DNA of 64,000 nucleotides from Candidatus Protistibacter heckmannii (GTDB lineage Bacteria; Pseudomonadota; Gammaproteobacteria; Burkholderiales; Burkholderiaceae): NCBI GenBank assembly GCA_025050535.1, contig JALBVF010000009.1, positions 1 to 64,000 of the forward strand, read 5' to 3'. Shown piece by piece: positions 9,828 to 19,908 of this stretch (position 1 is its first letter; each line of letters starts with the position of its first letter). The notes under the pieces were generated by a model. It saw only the letters and a program-made list of their open reading frames with translations, ran no database searches and was not told where the DNA came from. The position numbers and the translations under genes were made by a program.

Positions 9828-10277
9828 GTGAGGGTTTCGGGTACGTCGGTATTGGGTCTTCCAGCCTTGACGCCGGCGCTCGCCTCCAGGGCGGCGCGCA
9901 CGTCCGCGGGCAGGGTCCGTGACTTGAAGCTGCCGCGGTCCACGCATCCAACCCGGATGCGCTCGCCGGCCAGCAGCTTGTCGCCGAGCCAGGCTTGCTG
10001 GTCGAATTCGACACTGGCCCGGCCGAGCTGTTCAATCCGGGAGCGCACGACGAGCGCGTCGCCAAGGCGGGTGGGGAAGTGGTAGTCGACCGCCATGCGG
10101 CTGACGATGAACATGGCGCCGGTGCGCTCGGCCAGATCCTGCTGGCCGACGCCCAGGCTGCGTAACCATTCGGTGCGGGCGCCGCTCGAAGAATTTGAGG
10201 TAGTTGGCGTAGAACACGACGCCGCCGCCGTCGGTGTCCTCTCAATAGACCCGCACTGTCCATTCGAACTAATTCAT
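9824..10277 (-). pseudogene. ybgC: Acyl-CoA thioesterase YbgC (pseudogene)
   Basis: The reading begins at ATG 10277 and ends at the TGA overlapping tolQ. The hotdog-fold thioesterase motif is visible as EDTDGGGVVFYANYLKFFER, with the catalytic Asp in DTD. After a +1 frameshift near 10185 (one extra base in GAGCGGCGCC) the rest follows: MFIVSRMAVDYHFPTRLGDA through RASVEFDQQAWLGDKLLAGE. Two stops precede the frameshift: TAG at codon 3 and TGA in RVY*EDTD, where Trp or Tyr is normal. Three lesions in ~150 codons. YbgC is usually the first gene of the tol-pal operon, and here it still overlaps tolQ, so transcription probably continues through it. Confidence 0.85.
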
Positions 10278-10397
10278 AGGCCAGGATTTTAGCCCGGGGA
10301 AGCGCACAGAACGGGGAAGATTCGGGTAAATTTGCGACTCAGGCCAGCCCCGTTGGCCAGGCCGCCGCACTCATCACAACCTTGTTACGGAGACCTT

Positions 10398-11176
10398 CAT
10401 ATCCAGTTCCCCCGCCCCCTGCGCCTCGCCTTCCTCGGTCTGGGCGTGATTGGTTATTCCATGGCCGGCCATCTGGCCAGCGCGGGCCATCAGGTGACGG
10501 TGTACAACCGCACCACGGCCAAGGCCGAGCAATGGGTCAAGGAATACGGCGGCAAGCTTGGCAAGACGCCCGCCGAGGCGGTTTCCGGTGCGGACATCGT
10601 CTTCGCCTGCGTGGGCAACGACGACGACCTGCGCGGCGTGGTCGTGGGTGCGGACGGCGCCGAGGGCGAGAGCGCCTTCGCCGGCATGGCCAAGGGCGCG
10701 GCCTGCACTTCGTCGACGCGCCGGTCTCCGGCGGCCAGGCCGGCGCCGTGAACGACAAGCTCACCGTCATGTGCGGCGGCGACCAGGCGGTCTTCGTCAA
10801 GGTCTCGCCCGTCATCACCCACTATGTGTAGGCGGTCACCCTGCTCGGCCCGGCCGGCTCGAGTCAGTTCGCCAAGATGGTCAACCAGATCTGCATCGCC
10901 AGCCTGGACATGAAGCAGGTGCTGGGCGTGATCAGCAAGGGCGCCGCGCAGTCCTGGCAGATGGAGAGCCGCGGCGCGACCATGGTCGACAGCAAGTTCG
11001 ACTTCGGCTTCGCCGTGGACTGGATGTGCAAGGACCTGGGCCTGTGCCTGGCCGAGGCCAAGCGCAACGGCGCGCGCCTGCCGGTGACGGCCATCGTCGA
11101 CCAGTTCTACGCCGACGTGCAGAACAACGGCGGCAAGCGCTTCGACACCTCCAGCCTCATCACGTGGCTGAAGTAA
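10398..11176 (+). pseudogene. 3-hydroxyisobutyrate/tartronate semialdehyde dehydrogenase family (pseudogene)
   Basis: NAD(P)-dependent beta-hydroxyacid dehydrogenase. The Rossmann start LRLAFLGLGVIGYSMAGHLAS is clear, followed by [14 protein letters not shown]. Near 10695 a segment of roughly 20-25 codons is missing and the frame changes, joining GMAKGA to [23 protein letters not shown] at 10829-10831 interrupts [17 protein letters not shown] second deletion of about 15-20 codons follows NQICIA, so that [17 protein letters not shown] comes too early. The catalytic-Lys region [14 protein letters not shown] is present. No ATG stands at the expected start, where the sequence reads CTTCATATCCAG after a GGAGA ribosome-binding site, so the start may also be lost. 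Span given from the first family-like codon to the final TAA. Confidence 0.8.
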
Positions 11177-11218
11177 GTAAGGACTTTTTCCTTTTAAAAC
11201 AAGGAATTAGCATTTTAC

Positions 11219-11247
11219 TTGCAGACCGAGTAGGCCTCGCGTACACT
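11219..11247 (+). promoter_or_regulatory. Candidate sigma-70 promoter of glyA
   Basis: TTGCAG (11219-11224), a 17-base spacer, then TACACT (11242-11247). It lies at the start of the otherwise gene-free stretch before glyA. The predicted start near 11254 would leave a leader of about 240 nt. Confidence 0.55.
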
Positions 11248-11253
11248 TCCCCG

Positions 11254-11493
11254 ACTATTACAGCCTGCGCAACTGGCGATCGTGGATCCGCTCCCCGGCA
11301 AACCCGGCGGCGGCCAAAACCACAGGGAACGCCGGCCACGGGAAGCGGCCGGCCGAAAAACCGGAACGCTCCTGCCTTCCGCCTGTGCAGTCAATGGGAA
11401 GCCGCAACGCCTGCCACAGGCAGCGGCCCGTCCCGCCCGGCCCGACTTGCCCATTCATCGATTATCGAAACACCTAACCGGATAGCCGTCATC
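11254..11493 (+). other. Long untranslated leader of glyA, no gene seen
   Basis: About 240 bases without a convincing ORF between the candidate promoter and the glyA ATG. It is GC-rich with self-complementary stretches, for example CCGGCCACGGGAAGCGGCCGG near 11332. I do not recognise the consensus of a known riboswitch (glycine, SAM, SAH or THF). A structured leader is possible but unproven. Confidence 0.35.
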
Positions 11494-12741
11494 ATGTTCA
11501 ACCGCAAAACCCATACCCTCGCCAATATCGACCCCGAGCTCTGGAACGCCGTCCAGAAGGAAAACACCCGCCAGGAAGAGCACATCGAAATGATCGCCAG
11601 CGAGAACTACACCTCGCCGGCCGTTCTCGAGGCCCAGGGCTCACAGCTCACCAACAAGTACGCCGAGGGCTATCCTGGCAAGCGCTACTACGGCGGCTGC
11701 GAATACGTGGACATCGCCGAGCAGCTCGCCATCGACCGCGTCAAGCAACTCTTCGGCGCCGAGGCCGCCAACGTGCAGCCAAACTCCGGCTCGCAGGCCA
11801 ACCAGGGCGTGTTCTTCGCCGTGCTCAAGCCGGGCGACACCATCATGGGCATGAGCCTCGCCGAAGGCGGACACCTGACCCACGGCATGGCGCTGAACAT
11901 GAGCGGAAAGTGGTTCAACGTGGTGAGCTACGGCCTGAACGCCCAGGAAGACATCGACTATGACGCGCTGGAAAAGCTCGCCCAGGAAAAGAAGCCCAAG
12001 CTGATCATCGCCGGCGCCTCGGCCTTCGCCCTGCGCATCGACTTCGAGCGCATCTCCAAGGTCTCCAAATCGATCGGTGCGTATTTCATGGTGGACATGG
12101 CCCACTACGCCGGCCTGATCGCCGCGGGCGTGTATCCCAACCCCGTGCCGCACGCCGACTTCGTCACCACCACCACACACAAGAGCCTGCGCGGCCCGCG
12201 CGGCGGCGTGATCCTGATGAAGGCCGAGCATGAGAAGGCCGTCAACTCGGCGATCTTCCCCGGCATCCAGGGCGGCCCGCTGATGCACGTCATCGCAGGA
12301 AAGGCTGTGGCCTTCAAGGAAGCGCTCTCGCCCGAATTCAAGGCTTATCAGCAGCAGGTCGTGAAGAACGCCAAGGTGCTGGCCGAGACGCTGATCGCGC
12401 GCGGCCTGCGCATCGTCTCGGGCCGCACCGAGTCGCATGTGATGCTGGTCGACCTGCGCGCCAAGAACATCACCGGCAAGGACGCCGAGAAGATCCTCGG
12501 CGAGGCGCACATCACCGTGAACAAGAACGCCATCCCGAACGATCCGGAAAAGCCCTTCGTCACAAGCGGCGTGCGCCTGGGCACCCCAGCGATGACTACG
12601 CGCGGCTTCAAGGAAGAAGAAGTCAAGCTGGTGGCCAACCTGATCGCCGACGTGCTCGACAATCCGCACGACGCGGCCAACATCGCCAAGGTGCGCGAGC
12701 AGGTGTCGGCGCTCACCAAGCGCTTCCCGGTCTACGGCTGA
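11494..12741 (+). CDS. glyA: Serine hydroxymethyltransferase
   Basis: Intact, 415 residues. This PLP enzyme interconverts serine and glycine and feeds methylenetetrahydrofolate into one-carbon metabolism. Visible motifs are [20 protein letters not shown] near the N-terminus, [13 protein letters not shown], the cofactor-lysine motif [15 protein letters not shown] around residues 220-235, and the folate-region [15 protein letters not shown]. The ATG at 11494 gives the usual N-terminus. nrdR and ribD follow on the same strand, an order common in betaproteobacteria. Confidence 0.97.
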   Translation: MFNRKTHTLANIDPELWNAVQKENTRQEEHIEMIASENYTSPAVLEAQGSQLTNKYAEGYPGKRYYGGCEYVDIAEQLAIDRVKQLFGAEAANVQPNSGSQANQGVFFAVLKPGDTIMGMSLAEGGHLTHGMALNMSGKWFNVVSYGLNAQEDIDYDALEKLAQEKKPKLIIAGASAFALRIDFERISKVSKSIGAYFMVDMAHYAGLIAAGVYPNPVPHADFVTTTTHKSLRGPRGGVILMKAEHEKAVNSAIFPGIQGGPLMHVIAGKAVAFKEALSPEFKAYQQQVVKNAKVLAETLIARGLRIVSGRTESHVMLVDLRAKNITGKDAEKILGEAHITVNKNAIPNDPEKPFVTSGVRLGTPAMTTRGFKEEEVKLVANLIADVLDNPHDAANIAKVREQVSALTKRFPVYG

Positions 12742-12791
12742 TGCGCACGGACAGCCGCCGCCATCCCTGACCTCTCCGCCGAAAGCCCCGC

Positions 12792-13259
12792 ATGCGCTGC
12801 CCCTTCTGCAACCACGACAACACCACGGTGATCGACAGCCGGGTGTCGGAGGCGGGGGACGCGGTGCGGCGGCGGCGGCGCTGCGAGGCCTGTGACCGGC
12901 GCTTCACCACCTACGAGCGTTCCGAACTCGCGCTGCCCGCCGTCGTCAAGAAGAATGGCAGCCGCGAGGACTACGACAGCAGCAAGGTGCGCGACTCGAT
13001 GCGCCTGGCGCTGCGCAAGCGGCCCGTGCCGGCCGAAGCGGTGGAAGAAGCCATCGCCCGCATCGAGGAGAAGCTCATCGCCAGCCCGGAGCGCGAAATC
13101 GGCAGCGACCGCGTCGGCGAGCTGGTCATGCGCGAGCTCAAGCGGCTCGATAAAATCGCGTATATTCGCTTTGCCTCGGTATACAAGAGCTTCGAAGACG
13201 TCTCCGAATTCACCGACATGCTGCAGGAACTAGCGCCGCGGAACCGCCGCGGCAAATAA
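12792..13259 (+). CDS. nrdR: Transcriptional repressor NrdR
   Basis: Intact, 155 residues. NrdR represses ribonucleotide reductase genes in response to ATP/dATP. The N-terminal zinc ribbon is complete ([11 protein letters not shown] and [15 protein letters not shown], four Cys). An ATP-cone domain follows from about residue 49 ([20 protein letters not shown]) to about 139. It lies 50 nt after glyA and 55 nt before ribD, so the three genes are probably one transcript. Confidence 0.96.
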   Translation: MRCPFCNHDNTTVIDSRVSEAGDAVRRRRRCEACDRRFTTYERSELALPAVVKKNGSREDYDSSKVRDSMRLALRKRPVPAEAVEEAIARIEEKLIASPEREIGSDRVGELVMRELKRLDKIAYIRFASVYKSFEDVSEFTDMLQELAPRNRRGK

Positions 13260-13314
13260 CCGGGTCCGGCGCCTCCGCATCGGGGCCCCCTACCGGACCC
13301 ACGATCCACCGTCC

Positions 13315-14508
13315 ATGTATTCAGACGCCGACTTCGCGATGATGCGCCGCGCCCTCGCGCTGGCGCATAAGGCGATATATCTCTCCTCGCCCAATCCGCG
13401 CGTGGGCTGCGTGCTGGTCAAGCGCGACTCTTCCGGCAACGACGTCATCATCGGCGAAGGCTTCACCCAGCCGCCGGGCCAGGACCATGCGGAGATCCTG
13501 GTGCTCAAGGCCGCGCGCGCGGCCGGCCACGACGTACGCGGCGCCACCGCCTACGTGAGTCTCGAACCCTGCAGCCATTTCGGCCGCACGCCGCCCTGCG
13601 CGGGAGCGCTGATCGAGGCCGGCGTCGCGGTGGTCGTCGCGGCCATGGAAGACCCCAATCCGCTCGTGAGCGGCAGCGGCCTGCAGGCGCTGCGCGCCGC
13701 GGGCATCGAAGTGCGCTGCGGCCTGCTCGAGGCCGAGGCGCGCGAACTCAACATCGGCTTCGTCTCGCGCATGACGCGCGGCCTGCCCTGGGTGCGCCTC
13801 AAGGTGGCCGCGAGCCTCGACGGCGGCACTGCCCTGCCAAACGGCCAGAGCCAGTGGATCACCGGCCAGGCGGCGCGCGACGACGGCCACGCCTGGCGCG
13901 CGCGCGCCTGCACCATCCTCACCGGCATCGGCACGGTGCGCGACGACGATCCGCAGCTCAACGTGCGCGCCGTCGACACGCCGCGCCAGCCGCGCAAGGT
14001 CGTGGTGGACTCAAAATTCCGCATCGACGAGCAGGCCAAGATCCTGCGCGGCGGCGAGGCCATCATCGCCACCGCCGCCGATCTGAACGTCTTCGCCGAC
14101 AAGGTGCAGCGCCTGGCCGACCACAGCGTTCGCGTGCTGCATCTGCCCAACACCGAAGGCAAGGTGGACCTCAAGGCCTTGATGCACGAACTCGCCGACA
14201 CGGGCACCAACGAACTGCACGTCGAAGCCGGCAACCGGCTCAACGGCGCGCTGCTGCAGGCCGGCTGCGTGGACGAGCTGCTGGTCTACCAGGCGCCCTG
14301 CGTGCTTGGCGAGGCGCGCGGCATGTTCCACGTCGGCCCTCTTGAAAACCTGGAGCAGCGGCACCAGTTCGCGTTCCATACCGTCGAGCGCATCGGCGAG
14401 GACCTGCGCCTCACCTTGCGCCGGCAGACGCCGGAAGCCGCGGGCGGACCCTCCGCCGCGCCGCCCGACACGCCCCCACAAATTATTTATTCGGCATTGA
14501 AACAATGA
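13315..14508 (+). CDS. ribD: Bifunctional riboflavin deaminase/reductase RibD, end altered by an IS
   Basis: Riboflavin biosynthesis: pyrimidine deaminase (N-terminal half) and uracil reductase (C-terminal half). The deaminase zinc motif is present as HAEILVLKAA and PCSHFGRTPPCAGALIEAG. The reductase half begins around WVRLKVAASLDGGTALPNGQS and includes ELHVEAGNRLNGALLQAG. About 397 residues. The last codons (after QIIY at ~14488) and the TGA lie inside the left end of IS copy 1, so the insertion replaced the native C-terminal tail and stop. The catalytic domains are complete before that point, so the protein is probably functional. Confidence 0.94.
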   Translation: MYSDADFAMMRRALALAHKAIYLSSPNPRVGCVLVKRDSSGNDVIIGEGFTQPPGQDHAEILVLKAARAAGHDVRGATAYVSLEPCSHFGRTPPCAGALIEAGVAVVVAAMEDPNPLVSGSGLQALRAAGIEVRCGLLEAEARELNIGFVSRMTRGLPWVRLKVAASLDGGTALPNGQSQWITGQAARDDGHAWRARACTILTGIGTVRDDDPQLNVRAVDTPRQPRKVVVDSKFRIDEQAKILRGGEAIIATAADLNVFADKVQRLADHSVRVLHLPNTEGKVDLKALMHELADTGTNELHVEAGNRLNGALLQAGCVDELLVYQAPCVLGEARGMFHVGPLENLEQRHQFAFHTVERIGEDLRLTLRRQTPEAAGGPSAAPPDTPPQIIYSALKQ

Positions 14509-15600
14509 ACTCAAGCAGCATACCGAACCGGCGCATGTTCGAAGTAGCTCTTGACGCGCTCGGGCTGTCGCTAAACGCTGAGCAGATGCTGGCGCGTGGC
14601 CTTCACCAGTTGCAGCTTCGAGCGAGCTGGAGCGAGTTTGGTGCCGACCTGCTTCAGGTCGGCATTGGCCATTTCGTTGGGGCTCAGTTCGGGGCTGTAG
14701 CTGGGCAAGTAGAAGACTTCGATCTCGTGCTTTTGCTCGGCCAGCCAGGCCTTCACGGGCTTGCTGTGGTGCACGCGCAGGTTGTCCAGGATCAGGTAGA
14801 TCTTTCGGCCGGCATCCTTGACCAGCCGGCGCAGGAAATCGATCAGAATGTCGGCGCTCAACGCTCCGTCGAAGGCCTGCCAGCGCATCTGGCCCTTGTT
14901 GGTGACGGTGGAGATCACCGACAAGCCGTGGCGCTTGTTGTTCACGCGAATCACGGGCGTCTGGCCTTGCGGGGCGTAGCTGCGCCCGCGCACGTCGTCG
15001 CGGCGCACGCCGGTCTCGTCGCCCCAGTGAATTTCGGCCCCCTCAGCCTTGGCGCAGGCGGCGATCACCGGGTAGTCCTCGTCGAGCCACTTTTTCACCG
15101 CCGCCGGCGACTGCTCGTAGGCCTTCTTCATGGGCTTTTTCGGCGTGAAGCCCCAACGCTCCAGATACAGGCCCATCGTGCGAACGGCCAGCTTGATGCC
15201 TTATCGGTTAAGGATCAACTCGGCAACTGCCTGGCGGCTCCACAGCGCATAGATCATCTTCAACTGGTCGGGCGTGCGGTCGCGGATCAGCCGCTGAACC
15301 TCGCGCTCCTGCTCCGCCGTCAGCGTTCTGCCCGTACCCTGTGGGCGCCCGGGGCGCTCAACGTCGAGGGCCTTCCACCCGCCCGCGCGATACGCCTTCA
15401 CCGCAGCAATGAGCGTCGTGCGCGACATCTCGCATTGCGCCGCCGTGTCCTTCAGGCTCACGCCATCCAGCCGCATTTTCACCACACGTCGGCGCCGTTC
15501 GTTCAGGGCGGCTACCGGCAGCGTTCTCGAGTCGATTTTGTCCCTGCAACATGAAGACTCTATATCACTCAATGAGTTCAATGTTTAAGCGCAGGCTCAA
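14486..15600 (-). mobile_element. IS630-family insertion sequence, copy 1
   Basis: A 1115-bp element bounded by TA at 14484-14485 and 15601-15602, as expected for the Tc1/IS630 group, which duplicates TA. The ends are imperfect inverted repeats of the form TTKATYCGGCAYTGAAACAA. The transposase is on the minus strand. It inserted at the very end of ribD and immediately before the ribosome-binding site of the MHS transporter gene. Copies 3 and 4 are near-identical in length (1114 bp) and copy 2 is a deleted relative. Confidence 0.9.
14571..15581 (-). CDS. IS630-type transposase, copy 1, two ORFs split by an in-frame TAA
   Basis: The upstream part (15201-15581) is a helix-turn-helix region: RRRRVVKMRLDGVSLKDTAA, GGWKALDVERPGRPQGTGR, and ends AELILNR. 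A TAA at 15201-15203 follows. The same frame continues GIKLAVRT and ATG at 15176 opens the second part (14571-15176, 201 residues). That part carries the DDE catalytic domain: HWGDETGV (first Asp), YLILDNLRVHHSK (second Asp), SYSPELSPNEMANAD (Glu). Both halves look complete. The ATG found in copies 2 and 3 before DNIDSRT reads AGG here, so the first ORF would have to start at TTG 15581 or further in. Confidence 0.85.
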
Positions 15601-15611
15601 TAGGAGGCAAA

Positions 15612-17264
<1,653 letters not shown>

Positions 17265-17301
17265 TATGTGCGATTGAGGCGAAAGCCAAAGATGAGGTTT
17301 T

Positions 17302-17325
17302 GGCGCCCTTCGGGGTGCTTTTTTA
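17302..17325 (+). terminator. Rho-independent terminator after the MHS transporter
   Basis: GGCGCCC, a TTCG loop, GGGTGCT (with a G-T pair), then a run of six T. It lies 37 bases after the stop codon. Confidence 0.7.
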
Positions 17326-17363
17326 TTGGCTGGCGGGGAGAAGAGGCAGGGTCGGCGGCCGGC

Positions 17364-17393
17364 TTGTCAGAAAGTCAGAAAAACGGCTATAAT
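17364..17393 (+). promoter_or_regulatory. Sigma-70 promoter of tRNA-Met
   Basis: TTGTCA (17364-17369), 18-base spacer, TATAAT (17388-17393, a perfect -10). The start would fall near 17400, just before the mature tRNA at 17405. Confidence 0.75.
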
Positions 17394-17404
17394 CGCGGTT
17401 CTCC

Positions 17405-17481
17405 GGTGATATAGCTCAGTTGGTTAGAGCATGGCATTCATAATGCCAGGGTCGTTGGTTCAAGTCCAACTATCACCACCA
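17405..17481 (+). tRNA. tRNA-Met (anticodon CAU)
   Basis: 77-nt cloverleaf with encoded CCA. GGTGATA acceptor pairs with TATCACC, D-arm GCTCAGTTGGTTAGAGC, anticodon loop TTCATAA with anticodon CAT, T-arm GTTGGTTCAAGTCCAAC. The fully paired acceptor end fits the elongator rather than the initiator. It could also be a tRNA-Ile with lysidine at C34, which sequence alone does not exclude. Confidence 0.92.
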
Positions 17482-17490
17482 GGATATAAA

Positions 17491-17524
17491 AAGCCGCCGT
17501 TTCGAAAGGGAAGGCGGCTTTTTT
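17491..17524 (+). terminator. Rho-independent terminator of tRNA-Met
   Basis: AAGCCGCC and GGCGGCTT form an 8-bp stem around a GTTTCGAAAGGGAA-type loop, followed by six T. It starts 10 bases after the tRNA. Confidence 0.85.
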
Positions 17525-17586
17525 CTTTGGCGCATTTTCAAACACGGCGCGCGATAATCCACCACAACGCTTCAGGAGACAGCCAG

Positions 17587-17784
17587 ATGGCGCGCATCAA
17601 CATTGAAGGCCTGCTCGACGACCTCGGTCCGCAAATGCGCTCGGCTCTGGAAATGGCGGTGAAGGAAATCCTGCCCGAGGCGGAAGTGGACAAGATGGAA
17701 TTATTCCGCGCATTCAAGCGCGCAATCAAAAGAAAATGCGCGACCTGGGAGCGAGTTCCCGACAATCATGTCGATGCGGAGTAA
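17587..17784 (+). CDS. Small conserved protein of unknown function
   Basis: 65 residues, ATG 17587 preceded by CAGGAGACAGCC. The product is acidic in its first half (MARINIEGLLDDLGPQMRSA) and ends in a basic helix plus a conserved-looking tail (FRAFKRAIKRKCATWERVPD). No signal peptide or membrane segment. Small proteins of this shape, with the K-C-x-x-W-E-x-V-P ending, are annotated as hypothetical in many betaproteobacteria as far as I recall. I know no function. The good ribosome-binding site and coding-type base use support it as a real gene. Confidence 0.7.
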   Translation: MARINIEGLLDDLGPQMRSALEMAVKEILPEAEVDKMELFRAFKRAIKRKCATWERVPDNHVDAE

Positions 17785-17854
17785 TCCTCGTTCAAGCGCC
17801 AAATTTAGCGTGACAAGCGACGCTTTATAACTTGTAACGCGAACTCCAGCTCTA

Positions 17855-18901
17855 TTGATCCAGCACTTAAACATTGAACTTATTGAGTGATATAGAGTCG
17901 GCATGTTGCATGGACAACATCGACTCGAGAACGCTGCCGGTAGCCGCCCTGAACGAACGGCGCCGACGTGCGGTGAAGATGCGGCTGGATGGCGTGAGCC
18001 TGAAGGACACGGCGGCGCAATGCGAGATGTCGCGCACGACGCTCATTGCGGCGGTGAAGGCGTATCGCGCGGGCGGGTGGAAGGCCCTCGACGTTGAGCG
18101 CCCCGGGCGCCCACAGGGTACGGGCAGAACGCTGACGGCGGAGCAGGAGCGCGAGGTTCAGCGGCTGATCCGCGACCGCACGCCCGACCAGTTGAAGATG
18201 ATCTACGCGCTGTGGAGCCGCCAGGCAGTTGCCGAGTTGATCCTTAACCGATAAGGCATCAAGCTGGCCGTTCGCACGATGGGCCTGTATCTGGAGCGTT
18301 GGGGCTTCACGCCGAAAAAGCCCATGAAGAAGGCCTACGAGCAGTCGCCGGCGGCGGTGAAAAAGTGGCTCGACGAGGACTACCCGGTGATCGCCGCCTT
18401 CGCCAAGGCTGAGGGGGCCGAAATTCACTGGGGCGACGAGACCGGCGTGCGCCGCGACGACGTGCGCGGGCGCAGCTATGCCACGCAGGGCCAAACGCCC
18501 GTGATTCGCGTGAACAACAAGCGCCACGGCTTGTCGGTGATCTCCACCGTCACCAACAAGGGCCAGATGCGCTGGCAGGCCTTCGACGGAGCGTTGAGCG
18601 CCGACATCCTGATCGATTTCCTGCGCCGGCTGGTCAAGGATGCCGGCCGAGCACAAGCACGAGATCGAAGTCTTCTACTTGCCCAGCTACAGCCCCGAAC
18701 TGAGCCCCAACGAAATGGCCAATGCCGACCTGAAGCAGGTCGGCACCAAACTCGCTCCAGATCGCTCGAAGCTGCAACTGGTGAAGGCCACGCGCCAGCA
18801 TCTGCTCAGCGTTTAGCGACAGCCCGAGCGCGTCAAGAGCTACTTCGAACATGCGCCGGTTCGGTATGCTGCTTGAATTCATTGTTTCAATGCCGAATCA
18901 A
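17855..18901 (+). mobile_element. IS630-family insertion sequence, copy 2 (internally deleted)
   Basis: 1047 bp, flanked by TA at 17853-17854 and 18902-18903. It is in the opposite orientation to copies 1, 3 and 4. It is 68 bp shorter than copy 1 because of one deletion inside the DDE domain (see the transposase entry). It lies between the small gene at 17587 and the hopanoid genes. Confidence 0.9.
17910..18816 (+). pseudogene. IS630-type transposase, copy 2, inactivated
   Basis: ATG 17910 (MDNIDSRTLPVAALNERR) opens the helix-turn-helix ORF, which ends at the TAA 18252-18254 found at the same codon in the other copies. The DDE ORF starts at ATG 18279. It reads normally to LVKDAGR and then jumps out of frame. 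The other copies have 68 bp between two GGCCGA repeats that are missing here. The loss removes the second catalytic Asp (LILDNLRVHHSK) and shifts the frame before the Glu motif. This copy cannot make an active DDE domain. Confidence 0.9.
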
Positions 18902-19005
18902 TAGTATTCAAGCGGTTTGCGCAAACCGGACGAAGCGAAAGAGCCGTCCAGGCGTTTCAGCCAGTTTTCCACAATTACTGACTGGAAAGTAATTTAATAG
19001 AGACA

Positions 19006-19034
19006 TTGCAAAGCGTCAAATTTCTCTGGATAAT
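19006..19034 (+). promoter_or_regulatory. Candidate promoter of the hpn genes
   Basis: TTGCAA (19006-19011), 17-base spacer, GATAAT (19029-19034). The implied start is near 19041, at the first hpnC codon, so a transcript from here would be nearly leaderless. It may be chance in this AT-rich patch. Confidence 0.3.
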
Positions 19035-19041
19035 AACGGCC

Positions 19042-19908
19042 ATTTCCGTTGATCATTACGAGAATTTTTCCGTCCCCAGCCTGCTGCTGCCGGCCATCCT
19101 GCGCAAGCCCGTCCAGGCCATCTACGCCTTCGCCCGCCACGCGGACGACCTCGCCGACGAAGGGGAGAGGCCATTCTCCGGGAGCGCCTGGCTGCGCTGG
19201 CCGCCTGCCGGCTCGAGCTGCACCGCATCGGCGTCGGCCAGCCCTGCCAGACTGAGAGTTACCGCACTCTGGCCCAAGCCGTCGCCGACCACAAGCTCGA
19301 TCTCAAGCCCTTCCACAACCTGCTCGACGCCTTCAGCCTCGACGCCGATTTCCGCCAGCCCGCCGATGAAGCCGCCCTGCTCTACTACTGCCGGCTCTCC
19401 GCCAATCCCGTCGGCCGCCTGATGCTCGCCCTCTTCGAAGCCGCGACACGCGGACAACCCGCGCTGGTCCGACGCCATCTGCACTGGCCTGCAGCTCGTC
19501 AACTTCTGCCAGGATGCCGCCATCCACCGCGCGCGGCCGCTGCTACATCCCCCTCTCAGAGATGCACGGCGACGCCGCTGCGCGGATGATCGCCCAGGTG
19601 GCGCGCGCGGCGCATGCTAAGACTCCGGCCGCCCGCTGGTCTCCGCCCTGCGCAGGCAGTGCGGAGCGCGCCTGGCCTGCGAGATCGGCCTGACGATCTC
19701 CGGCGGCCTGCGGATCCTCGACATGATCGAAGCACAAAAATTCGACACCACACGACGCCCCAAGCTGGGCTGGCGCGACTGGGCGGCGCTTCTTTCTAGC
19801 GTCCTCGCCGGCTCGCTCTTTGGCCTGCGCGCACGGCGCGCGGACACCGCCGCGGCCAGCGCTTCCCCAATTTCCACCAACGCCAACCGGAGCGGCGAAC
19901 GCCCATGA
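19042..19908 (+). pseudogene. hpnC: Squalene synthase-like HpnC (pseudogene)
   Basis: HpnC acts with HpnD and HpnE to make squalene for hopanoids. The start of the protein is visible as SVDHYENFSVPSLLLPAILR then AIYAFARHADDLADEG (first Asp-rich motif). The frame then changes more than once: RERLAALAACRLELHRIGVG and LDLKPFHNLLDAFSLDADFR are in a second frame, LQLVNFCQDAA with the second Asp motif in another, and the tail (ISGGLRILDMIEAQKF) in a further one. The expected start codon reads ATT (19042-19044). At least four frame changes mean it is dead. Its end still overlaps hpnD ATG (ATGA). Confidence 0.82.
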
